Shown here: positions 22,363-28,610 of the stretch, piece by piece
Position numbering within the stretch: the stretch's first letter is position 1
Layout: each line of letters opens with the position of its first letter
Notes under the pieces: generated by a model
Databases searched by the model: none
Told to the model about the DNA's origin: nothing
The model's input: the letters and a program-made list of their open reading frames with translations, nothing else
Program-made: the position numbers and the translations under genes
From: a virus
DNA: 33,546 nt
IMG/VR virus record: IMGVR_UViG_3300012008_000023
Span: 1 to 33,546 of that record
Direction: 5' to 3' (one strand)

Positions 22363-22556
22363 CGTGCAGCCCTCCGCCGCTCACGACGCTCCCAGACGTC
22401 GAGCCGCCGCTGCTCACGCGAATCCGTGAACAGCAGAACCGCGGCGCAGAGAACGACGGCGACCGCGACCCACGGCGCAGCCTGCGTGCCGGCCGCCTGG
22501 TTCGCTGCCACGACCGCCACGAGGCCACCGATGCACGCGAGCGCGAGGCGGATCAT
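22359..22556 (-). CDS. Small two-pass membrane protein
   Basis: This 65-residue protein starts MIRLALACIGGLVAVVAANQ, has a second helix (WVAVAVVLCAAVLLF), then a strongly basic tail (EQRRLDVWERRERRRAAR). The ATG overlaps the upstream stop (ATGA). The positive-inside tail predicts a cytoplasmic C-terminus. The role is unknown; superinfection exclusion is a common job for such early membrane proteins, but nothing here proves it. Confidence 0.68.
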   Translation of the reverse strand: MIRLALACIGGLVAVVAANQAAGTQAAPWVAVAVVLCAAVLLFTDSREQRRLDVWERRERRRAAR

Positions 22557-22783
22557 TCGGACGCCCCGCCCAGGAGGTCTAGGTCCGAAAACGAAGCGTC
22601 CGGGGCGATGACGGCGCTGAGGGATCGCCGTCCGTCCTGCGCAGTCACCGCCCCCGAAGCTGCGAGCCCGGCCAGGGTGGCGGAGAGCGGGTAGGCGAGC
22701 ATCGTCAGCGCGAGCGGGTCGGCTGCGAAGTCGTCCAGACAGCAGGAGATGCAGAGGTTGCGGCCACCGCAGGTGCACTTCAT
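22553..22783 (-). CDS. Small Cys-rich protein
   Basis: This 76-residue protein starts MKCTCGGRNLCISCCLDDFA, a dense cysteine cluster (CTC, CISCC) fit for a zinc or Fe-S site. An Ala/Leu-rich helix and an acidic end follow. ATGA overlaps lie on both sides. The family is not recognised. Confidence 0.65.
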   Translation of the reverse strand: MKCTCGGRNLCISCCLDDFAADPLALTMLAYPLSATLAGLAASGAVTAQDGRRSLSAVIAPDASFSDLDLLGGASE

Positions 22784-23412
22784 GCGACGGCGCTCCGAAG
22801 ATCAACGCGGCCGAAGCCGGCAGCTTCACGAAGCTCGAGCACACCGCCGGGGAAGCGACGGTAGACGACCGAGAACCACGGCATTCCGTTCTTGCCATCG
22901 AACTCCACCTGCGAGGGAACCCGCCCGTGCGCGCCGTGGAAATCACGGACGGCCCCGATCAGCCTCTCGCGCGTCCAGACGATCCGATTGTCCGGTGCCT
23001 TCGGTAGATCGCTGGCGTACTTACTGACGTTCGCGACGGTGATGCCGAGCTCGTCCGCGATTGCCTGGTTCTGCCAGCCATCGAGACGAAGCTCCCGGAT
23101 CCGCTCGCGCTTCGGTAGAACAGTCGCGCCGCGGCCGACGCGCACGTTGTGCGCATGGGTGCAGGCTTCGAGGTTCGCCCGACGGTTGTCGAGCTTGTCG
23201 CGGTTGATGTGGTCGACGTCCTCAGAGTCGGGGAAGCCGAGCACTTCGCGGTGCATGAAAGTCGACTTGCCGCTGACCGCGCGGAAGGCGTATCCGCGTC
23301 CCGAGAGGTACCAGCGGTGGATGATCAGCCGCTCGTAGTCGACGAGATCAACGGTCGTCCAAGCGACGGGACTGCCGGACGGGCCGAGAGGGATACGAAT
23401 CGTCTCGGTCAC
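22780..23412 (-). CDS. HNH homing-type endonuclease with HTH domain
   Basis: This 210-residue protein has an N-terminal AP2/NUMOD-like and HNH_3 region (WYLSGRGYAFRAV, FMHREVLGF, DVDHINRDKLDNRRANL, HNVR), then an HTH (GWQNQAIADELGITVANVSKY) and a C-terminal repeat-like domain (WTRERLIGAVRDFHGAHGR). This is the layout of free-standing phage homing endonucleases. However, it is fully coupled into the operon by ATGA overlaps at both ends, so it may have been domesticated. It directly follows the first early gene. Confidence 0.85.
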   Translation of the reverse strand: MTETIRIPLGPSGSPVAWTTVDLVDYERLIIHRWYLSGRGYAFRAVSGKSTFMHREVLGFPDSEDVDHINRDKLDNRRANLEACTHAHNVRVGRGATVLPKRERIRELRLDGWQNQAIADELGITVANVSKYASDLPKAPDNRIVWTRERLIGAVRDFHGAHGRVPSQVEFDGKNGMPWFSVVYRRFPGGVLELREAAGFGRVDLRSAVA

Positions 23413-23774
23413 GCGCCGACCGCCTTCAACGCCCGCGTCAACCTGCGGCTCATCTCCGCCTGCTCGCGAACGAGAGCGTGCAAGGTCGATGACAAATCGG
23501 ACTCCTCGTCGTCGTCGTCTTCGGACGCGACCGACGGCCCGTCGTCACGCTCGAGCGCGTCAGCGATCCAGTCGCGCGTCGGCTGCGTCGGCGTCAAATC
23601 GCCCGCCAAAATCTTGTTGACCGTGCGACGGGCCGTCTCGATCGTGTCGAGGTTGACGCCCCTCGGATGCTTCGCGGCCATCCGCCGGGCGATCTCCCGC
23701 TTACTCAGACCCGATGTGGTGACGGCTCCGAAGAGCCAGTCACGGAACACGGGGGAGGACTTGACGGGGGCCAC
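23409..23774 (-). CDS. HTH regulator, first gene of the leftward early operon
   Basis: This 121-residue protein is read from the GTG at 23774 (MAPVKSSPVFRDWLFGAV), because upstream codons lie in the operator array. A helix-turn-helix is visible (TSGLSKREIARRMAAKHP) with a target-recognition helix near TARRTVNKILAG. An acidic linker (EDDDDEESD) leads to a C-terminal coiled coil. There is no ribosome site, and the -10-like TACGTT ends 7 bases before the GTG, so the message is probably leaderless. Position suggests a Cro-like or early regulator opposing the plus-strand gene. Confidence 0.75.
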   Translation of the reverse strand: MAPVKSSPVFRDWLFGAVTTSGLSKREIARRMAAKHPRGVNLDTIETARRTVNKILAGDLTPTQPTRDWIADALERDDGPSVASEDDDDEESDLSSTLHALVREQAEMSRRLTRALKAVGA

Positions 23775-23898
23775 GGATGACAACGTACGCCCCTGGGGCG
23801 GATAGTGCAAGCCCCATGGGGCGATTTTACAAAACCCTGGGGCAACCACTCCACGCCCCACTTACGCCCGGTCGCCCCTGGGGCGACTATGAGAAGCT
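23775..23898. promoter_or_regulatory. Divergent promoter region with a five-site operator array
   Basis: Palindromes based on GCCCC-N1-2-GGGGC recur at 23788-23800, 23811-23822, 23834-23843 (imperfect) and 23871-23887 (17 bases, GTCGCCCCTGGGGCGAC), with a half-site near 23854-23860. Centres are about 20-23 bases apart, two helical turns. The leftward promoter is TTGCAC-17-TACGTT with site 1 as spacer. On the right the 17-base palindrome directly precedes TATGAG, 5 bases before the GTG of the plus-strand gene. This is a classic immunity-switch layout. Confidence 0.75.
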
Positions 23899-24312
23899 GT
23901 GGCAGGTGAGGTCGACTACCCGACGCTTCTCCGTGCGGCGATCAAGGCAGCGGGCTCGAGCCGACGGAAACTCAGCTACGAGCTCGCGAAGAAAACCGGC
24001 AACCAGCAGGAGGACGAGTACCGCTCGCTCGGCAAGTACCTGTCGTCGGAGAAGCCGGAACTGCCGAGCCGTGAGCGGGCTGCGATTCTGGCGGTGCTAC
24101 TGGGCGAACCGCTCCTCGCGCTCGTCAACGATGCACGCGGACGCCGGAGCGACCGCCTTGCAAAAGTCGAAGCCGAACTGGCAGCTCTTCGCGAGCTGCG
24201 CGACGACGATCTGCGAGGAGTTCTTGCACGGCTGGCTGCTCTAGAAGAGGGCCAGGGGCATGGAGAGCAATCCGAAGCTCATCCATCGACACCGCAGGAC
24301 GATTCCCGATGA
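23899..24312 (+). CDS. Putative immunity repressor (plus-strand HTH protein)
   Basis: This 137-residue protein starts at GTG (MAGEVDYPTLLRAAIKAAG) with no ribosome site and a -10-like TATGAG 5 bases away, so it is probably leaderless. A Cro/CI-like HTH is likely in SSRRKLSYELAKKTG...LGKYLSSEKPELP, followed by a coiled coil (DRLAKVEAELAALRELRDDDL), possibly for dimerisation. It is transcribed against the rest of the genome and away from the operator array, as expected of a lysogenic repressor. No autocleavage domain is present. Whether it is repressor or antirepressor is inferred from layout. Confidence 0.72.
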   Translation: MAGEVDYPTLLRAAIKAAGSSRRKLSYELAKKTGNQQEDEYRSLGKYLSSEKPELPSRERAAILAVLLGEPLLALVNDARGRRSDRLAKVEAELAALRELRDDDLRGVLARLAALEEGQGHGEQSEAHPSTPQDDSR

Positions 24313-24504
24313 CGATTTCCGGCGCCCTAGTCGACTCCACGTTCCGCTCCCCTCGTCGCTGGAGCCGCAGCCCCGCCAGCCTCGCATACTTCAGTTGACA
24401 GCGCAAGCGCCGGAACGACAGAAGCCCCGTCCGCTTCTCTCTCGGGGGAGGAGGGAACGGACGGGGCAGGTAAAGGCGGGGCGCGCGGGGGCTTGCCGGA
24501 CGGA
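24313..24504. other. Convergent intergenic region
   Basis: The 192 bases between the plus-strand regulator and the end of the lysis cassette hold no gene I can support. The main element is the inverted repeat at 24424-24467, which would stop transcription from both sides. Confidence 0.6.
24424..24467. terminator. Bidirectional terminator-like hairpin
   Basis: GCCCCGTCCG (24424-24433) pairs with CGGACGGGGC (24458-24467) around a 24-base pyrimidine/purine loop that may extend the stem partially. It lies between converging genes, just where a bidirectional terminator is needed. There is no U tract. Confidence 0.72.
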
Positions 24505-24720
24505 CTACTTCTTCGCGGGCTTGCCGCTCTTGAAGATGCCGACGACCGCGTTCAACGGCGTGAACACCTCACAGAACGCGAGCCCCGCGCCGACAGCGAC
24601 GGCCTGCCATGCGATCTGGCCGCCGTTCGAGTTGTGGATCTGCGTCCCGACGACGATCAGGGCGGCGACGAGCGCACGGCCTGCGAGACGGACGGTCGGG
24701 TTCGCGAACAGCTTGGTCAT
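24505..24720 (-). CDS. Holin-like membrane protein
   Basis: This 71-residue protein starts MTKLFANPTVRLAGRALVAA with AAAAGGAGCACC upstream. It has two hydrophobic segments (about residues 14-27 and 38-52) and a basic C-terminus (KSGKPAKK), the usual plan of small class II-like holins. It is the last gene of the lysis cassette. Two other small membrane proteins precede it, so which one is the true holin cannot be settled from sequence. Confidence 0.68.
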   Translation of the reverse strand: MTKLFANPTVRLAGRALVAALIVVGTQIHNSNGGQIAWQAVAVGAGLAFCEVFTPLNAVVGIFKSGKPAKK

Positions 24721-24776
24721 GGTGCTCCTTTTCGGTGGGCCGCCCTCGTACCGTTTCGCGGCCGGGTTGGGATGCC

Positions 24777-24810
24777 TCAGAGGTGGCGGATGCATCAGAG
24801 GTGGCGGATG
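24777..24810. repeat. 16-base direct repeat at the end of a micro-gene
   Basis: TCAGAGGTGGCGGATG occurs at 24777-24792 and 24795-24810. The right copy contains the last codons and stop of the 31-residue membrane gene; the left copy is in the following spacer. It looks like a recent short duplication. Confidence 0.7.
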
Positions 24811-24890
24811 AGCCAGAAGGCGGCGAGGATGAGCACGGCGATCACGAGGATGGTGATCAGGTCGCTGGATACGGCGATGGTGGCGAGCAT
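24795..24890 (-). CDS. 31-residue single-pass membrane protein of the lysis cassette
   Basis: The ORF reads MLATIAVSSDLITILVIAVL..., one transmembrane helix ending in IRHL. The ribosome site (TAGAAGGAGCCGACC) is as good as any in the window, so it is very probably translated despite its size. Tiny membrane peptides next to holin and endolysin genes are frequent in actinophages. It may be a pinholin, antiholin or holin accessory. Confidence 0.68.
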   Translation of the reverse strand: MLATIAVSSDLITILVIAVLILAAFWLIRHL

Positions 24891-24902
24891 GGTCGGCTCC
24901 TT

Positions 24903-25391
24903 CTACGGGGCGGGGGTTGTGACGGTCGTCGTGTGGGCGGGCGCGAGCGTGATCCCGTGCCGCACGGCGAGGTAGGCGGAGATGATGAGGCCGATCGCGA
25001 CGACTATCGCGTTGGCGGACAGTCCGATTCCCTGCGTGCGGCCTCTCTGCCCCGCGACGAACGCGAGAACCGGCCCGAGCGCCGCTTCGATCTTCCCGAT
25101 GGCCGCAGCGAGGTCGGCCTGGGTCGCGTACTGGCCGCGCTCCATGTTCGTCCGCTCGGTCTGCTGGTACGCCTTGTCGTCCTTGTAATCCTGGATCTCG
25201 CGGGCCAATCCGAGCGCGGCGAGGTCGGCCGTCTCCTTGATCTTCAGGGCCTTCTCGCGTTCGAGCGCCACCTCCGCGTAGCGCCGATCTCGCTCCTCCT
25301 GGACCGCCTTGTCGGCCTGGCGGAGAGCGTCGGAGTGGATCGCATACGTGTCGCACGTCCAGCCGGGCGGGATCCCTGTGGCGGTGTCCAT
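24903..25391 (-). CDS. Coiled-coil, C-terminally anchored membrane protein of the lysis cassette
   Basis: This 162-residue protein begins six bases from the endolysin stop region (TAG then ATG). An N-terminal soluble part is followed by a long charged coiled coil (VQEERDRRYAEVALEREKAL; YKDDKAYQQTERTNMERGQY). A hydrophobic segment (LSANAIVVAIGLIISAYLAV) near residues 123-142 leads to a short Thr/Pro-rich end. It resembles actinophage membrane proteins encoded after endolysin, possible holin partners or spanin-like factors. The direction of insertion is unknown. Confidence 0.72.
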   Translation of the reverse strand: MDTATGIPPGWTCDTYAIHSDALRQADKAVQEERDRRYAEVALEREKALKIKETADLAALGLAREIQDYKDDKAYQQTERTNMERGQYATQADLAAAIGKIEAALGPVLAFVAGQRGRTQGIGLSANAIVVAIGLIISAYLAVRHGITLAPAHTTTVTTPAP

Positions 25392-26147
25392 CTACGCCAC
25401 ACCTGTCGGGAACCGCAGGTAGGTTTGCGGCTGACGTCCGTCCTGCGACACCCGGCAATACTGCGGGCCGCCCTCCTGCCCGTGACTGACCGTCAACGGA
25501 TCACTGCCGCCCTTCACAACCAGCGCGGTGTGCCAGCCCGTTCCGGGCCCGTACACAACGACGTCACCCGGCTTCACCTGCGCGAGAGGGACACGGGTGC
25601 CGTGCTTGAGCAGCGACCCGGTGAACGTCGCCTTCGTGCGGCCGTTGTCGTAGCCGTTGCCGTTCGGATCAGGCGCCCCGGCGTACTGGTAGGCCATCGT
25701 CACGAAGCCGCTGCAATCCGTCGTGAACGGCAGCGCCTCGAGCTGACCGGGCTTCACCTGCGGGATCGGCCGTGACTCGCGGTAGTGGATCTGCGGCTCA
25801 TGCGCGGCACCCCAGTAGGCGAACTTGACGATCCGGGCGCGCACGGACGGCCGCGGGTTCAGGTGCGAGATGATCACCCTGATGACCGGTTTCCGGGCCG
25901 GGACGATCGGCTTCGGCGGCGGCTTGTGCTGCTGCACGAACGGCGCCTCGTTCTTCGCCTCACCGTGCGGGACGGCAACCGGCTTCGGCTTCTTCGCGAC
26001 CGCCTTCTTCTTCGCCGGTGCGGGCTTCGCCCAATAGCCCTTCCCCTTCACGTACCCGACCGTCTGGCCGGGCTTCAACGGCACCGCACGCTTGCGGGTG
26101 TAGTAACGGATGGCAGGCTTACGCCCACCTGGCGGTGTCTTCGACAA
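25392..26147 (-). CDS. Endolysin with NlpC/P60-type peptidase domain
   Basis: This 251-residue protein starts at TTG with CGAGGAGCACACG upstream. The N-terminal third is basic and Pro/Lys-rich (AKPAPAKKKAVAKKPKP) with a possible wall-binding motif (KPGQTVGYVKGKGYW). The C-terminal domain has the catalytic Cys in TDCSGFVTMAYQYAG, a His in GWHTALVVKGG, and a further His in SHGQEGG. Family members cut peptide bonds in peptidoglycan, typically D-gamma-Glu to diamino acid. There is no signal peptide, so release depends on a holin. It lies first in the lysis cassette. Confidence 0.9.
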   Translation of the reverse strand: MSKTPPGGRKPAIRYYTRKRAVPLKPGQTVGYVKGKGYWAKPAPAKKKAVAKKPKPVAVPHGEAKNEAPFVQQHKPPPKPIVPARKPVIRVIISHLNPRPSVRARIVKFAYWGAAHEPQIHYRESRPIPQVKPGQLEALPFTTDCSGFVTMAYQYAGAPDPNGNGYDNGRTKATFTGSLLKHGTRVPLAQVKPGDVVVYGPGTGWHTALVVKGGSDPLTVSHGQEGGPQYCRVSQDGRQPQTYLRFPTGVA

Positions 26148-26294
26148 CGTGTGCTCCTCGGGTTAGGCGATGACTGAAAGGGGACGTCTGGCCGCTAGCA
26201 CCCCCATTCCCGCACCGGCGGCCAGACGTGACAGGGCCAGGCAAGCCCGGCCCCAGGCCGGAGGCGTTTCACACCCCCGACGAACCTGGGCCTA
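26148..26294. other. Intergenic gap between tail and lysis genes
   Basis: These 147 bases contain no gene. They hold the hairpin at 26184-26229 and, at the right end, the leader of the endolysin. A second GC-rich imperfect stem around 26234-26262 (CCGGCCCC/AGGCCGG) may also form. It probably separates tail and lysis transcripts. Confidence 0.6.
26184..26229. terminator. 12-bp perfect hairpin after the tail-collar gene
   Basis: ACGTCTGGCCGC (26184-26195) pairs exactly with GCGGCCAGACGT (26218-26229) across a 22-base loop. It lies about 65 bases beyond the tail-collar stop and before the endolysin, so it may end or attenuate the tail transcript. No U tract follows. Confidence 0.65.
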
Positions 26295-26885
26295 CTACAC
26301 GTCCATGGCCCGGATGATCTTGTTCAGCACGATGTAGGCGGGCGTGTCGACCGGAGCTGTGCCGCCAGGGCCGACGGTGCCGCCAGACGCCACTGGCGCA
26401 GACGCAGCCGCCGTTTCATTGAAGCTCTCGAGCCCTACCCCGGCAGCGCCCGCGAAGGTGCCCGATCCGTCGATGACAGATCCGACCTTTGCATTCACTG
26501 CGGGGGAGGGGGTGATCGTGATCGTCGGCGCGGAGATTGTCGGCTGAACGACCGTCGAGTTGTGCTTCGGCCGCCGGTTCGCCGCAGCCACCCCGTCGTT
26601 GTTGCCGAGCGTCGCGACATCCGTGTGGCCGCCACTCGCTGCGTATCCGACAGGGACGCGCCCTCGCGCATCAGGGACGTTGAAGTGTGTGCCGTCAGCC
26701 GACCCGTACGTCGTCCCGATCGCCGTGAACAAGGCTGCATAGTCGGTGCGCAGATAGGAAGCCCCGTCGCAGAGCAGCCAACCCGAGGGGGCAGCCGACC
26801 CGGCGTAGTCAATGCACGCACCGGCTGGACACCACTGGTTGATCTCGGCGGCGGTGCAGAGGTGCCCGGTCACGATCGTCGTCAT
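26295..26885 (-). CDS. Tail-collar domain protein (receptor-binding candidate)
   Basis: This 196-residue protein starts MTTIVTGHLCTAAEINQW with TATGGAGGCGTTGAG upstream. A phage tail-collar (microcystin-dependent-like) domain is clear in PSGWLLCDGASYLRTDYAALF, YGSADGTHFNVPDARGRVPVGY. The remainder is Gly/Ala/Thr-rich and repetitive, as in fibre tips, ending TPAYIVLNKIIRAMDV. It lies at the distal end of the tail operon. Adsorption to the host surface is the expected role, and the target is unknown. Confidence 0.9.
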   Translation of the reverse strand: MTTIVTGHLCTAAEINQWCPAGACIDYAGSAAPSGWLLCDGASYLRTDYAALFTAIGTTYGSADGTHFNVPDARGRVPVGYAASGGHTDVATLGNNDGVAAANRRPKHNSTVVQPTISAPTITITPSPAVNAKVGSVIDGSGTFAGAAGVGLESFNETAAASAPVASGGTVGPGGTAPVDTPAYIVLNKIIRAMDV

Positions 26886-26901
26886 CTCAACGCCTCCATA
26901 G

Positions 26902-28575
26902 CTAGTAGACCGCCACGGTGTCGATGCCCGCCAGCGAGACACCCGCGACCCAGCCCGCCTCGTCGATTGCGGGTGACAATTGCAGCGTCATCTGCCAGTC
27001 CGTCCCAGGGATGACCGTCTCCGCGATCTGCTCGATATAGGCGTCCTCGGACAGCGGTGTGGTGGCGGCACGCGTCCAGGTGACCCGGTTGCTGTTCCCA
27101 GCGGCCAACATCGCGGGCCACGCGCTCGTCCTCGACGCCATGATCGGCTCGATCGACGGGATACGCGGCGACGGATCCTTGTACCGTCCGAGCAGATAGT
27201 TCGCAGCATCGCCCGCGATCCCCGTGTCCGAGGTGAGGAGGTCCCGGTTGAGGCGTCGGTCCCAGTAGAGCGCCTTGGACGCGGCATCAGAAACCACCAC
27301 AGCGGACCCTCCCGCAGGCGTAACCGAAACGATGTTTGCGATCCGCTGGTCGTCGTCCTCGAGCGACACAGAATCCCGGTAGGGGATGTCGGTCGCTCCT
27401 TCCCCCAGGGTGGCGATCGGGGTGCCGCTGTTCAGCAGCCGCCAATGCCGCCCTTGGAAACTGAGTGTCCCGTCAGGTTCCGCGATCGCGAGTCCGTTCT
27501 CGGACTCCTCGATCGAGATCAGCATCGCGAGCGCATCCGATCCCTGAACAATCGGCGTAGCGATCGCGTCCGCGGCATCGGTGTCGGTGTCGATGCTTGA
27601 CGTCGTCACTCCGGCGAGAGCGGCGAGTGCAGCCACGCGTTGGTCGTTGCGTTGCGCCCCGAACGTCTCATCCGCGAGGTCGTACATCCGGAGCACCTTC
27701 AACACGTCGGCGGCGTGGATCTCAACGGTCGCGTCATGCCCGGCGCTGGGCCACTGCTTCGGGATCGTCTCGATGATCCCCTGCCAGCGCGGATACGTGA
27801 CACCCGCCCATAGGCCACGCACCCGGATCCACTGCGCCTTCTTAATCCCGAGCGCAGTAAGAACGTCGCCGCGGTTGTCGGCGAGCCCGGACAGCGTGCC
27901 AGGTGCGGTGCGCTGCAGCTCGTCGTTACGGCCGGACCGCGTGTAGGTGAGCTGCCTGATCTGCGGAGTGACGTCCGTCCAGACCCGCGATGGATTCGTC
28001 GGCACGTTCGTCACGTCGATCTCAACAGAGAGGTAGGGCAGGATGCCGTGGCCGCCGTCGATGACGTGGAAGCTGTAGATCGACGTGGATGCGTGCGGGG
28101 TGCCGGTCCAGTAGCAGCCGGGCTGGTCGCCGTCGCAGTAGGCGGTCGCGACGGAACCGAGTTCCAGTTGTACGCCGTCAAGGGCGACCGACCCGCCTAT
28201 GCCGTTGGCGTCGAATAGACGAATGAGCATCGTTGTGCTCCCACAGACCATGGTGACGATGATCCGCTGCCAAACGGTCGCCGAGAGCGTCACGTTGGCA
28301 CCGGCGGTCACCCCGATGCCGTCGTTGAGTCTGAGGTTGACGATCTTCCCTGCGTCGCCGCGCACCCACGCGGACGCGGTGTACGTGCTTCCATTCACAG
28401 CAGCGACCGGGCCGTACTCCGCGATGTGGTCTACCACTGCTGTCGTCCCGACGGAGCAATACGCGGACCCGAACTTGCTGGTCGGGTCTACCGCACGGAA
28501 AAGAGAGGCGGTGCCGTCGGCCACCCAGCCGGCAAGGTCAACCTCGAACGACGGGTTCGTGCAGAGGTTCATCAT
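26902..28575 (-). CDS. Minor tail protein with N-terminal carbohydrate-binding module
   Basis: This 557-residue protein starts MMNLCTNPSFEVDLAGW, a CBM_4_9-like jelly roll (about residues 1-150, with YTASAWVRGDAGKIVNL and LDGVQLELGS). A tail-tip region follows (LPYLSVEIDVTNVPTNPSRVWTD; APGTLSGLADNRGDVLTALG) and a C-terminal Tal-like beta-rich part. A sugar-binding lectin fused at the front of a baseplate-type protein suggests attachment to wall glycans. It directly follows the tape-measure gene; no separate distal-tail gene is visible. Confidence 0.85.
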   Translation of the reverse strand: MMNLCTNPSFEVDLAGWVADGTASLFRAVDPTSKFGSAYCSVGTTAVVDHIAEYGPVAAVNGSTYTASAWVRGDAGKIVNLRLNDGIGVTAGANVTLSATVWQRIIVTMVCGSTTMLIRLFDANGIGGSVALDGVQLELGSVATAYCDGDQPGCYWTGTPHASTSIYSFHVIDGGHGILPYLSVEIDVTNVPTNPSRVWTDVTPQIRQLTYTRSGRNDELQRTAPGTLSGLADNRGDVLTALGIKKAQWIRVRGLWAGVTYPRWQGIIETIPKQWPSAGHDATVEIHAADVLKVLRMYDLADETFGAQRNDQRVAALAALAGVTTSSIDTDTDAADAIATPIVQGSDALAMLISIEESENGLAIAEPDGTLSFQGRHWRLLNSGTPIATLGEGATDIPYRDSVSLEDDDQRIANIVSVTPAGGSAVVVSDAASKALYWDRRLNRDLLTSDTGIAGDAANYLLGRYKDPSPRIPSIEPIMASRTSAWPAMLAAGNSNRVTWTRAATTPLSEDAYIEQIAETVIPGTDWQMTLQLSPAIDEAGWVAGVSLAGIDTVAVY

Positions 28576-28610
28576 CGGTTAACCACGCCCGCCGAAGATG
28601 ACGTGGAAGC

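Noticed and set aside
24505-25458. 317-codon minus-strand frame covering the lysis membrane genes
   Set aside because: Only its last 71 codons (from the ATG at 24720 with a good ribosome site) look coding; the rest is shadow of the coiled-coil membrane gene.
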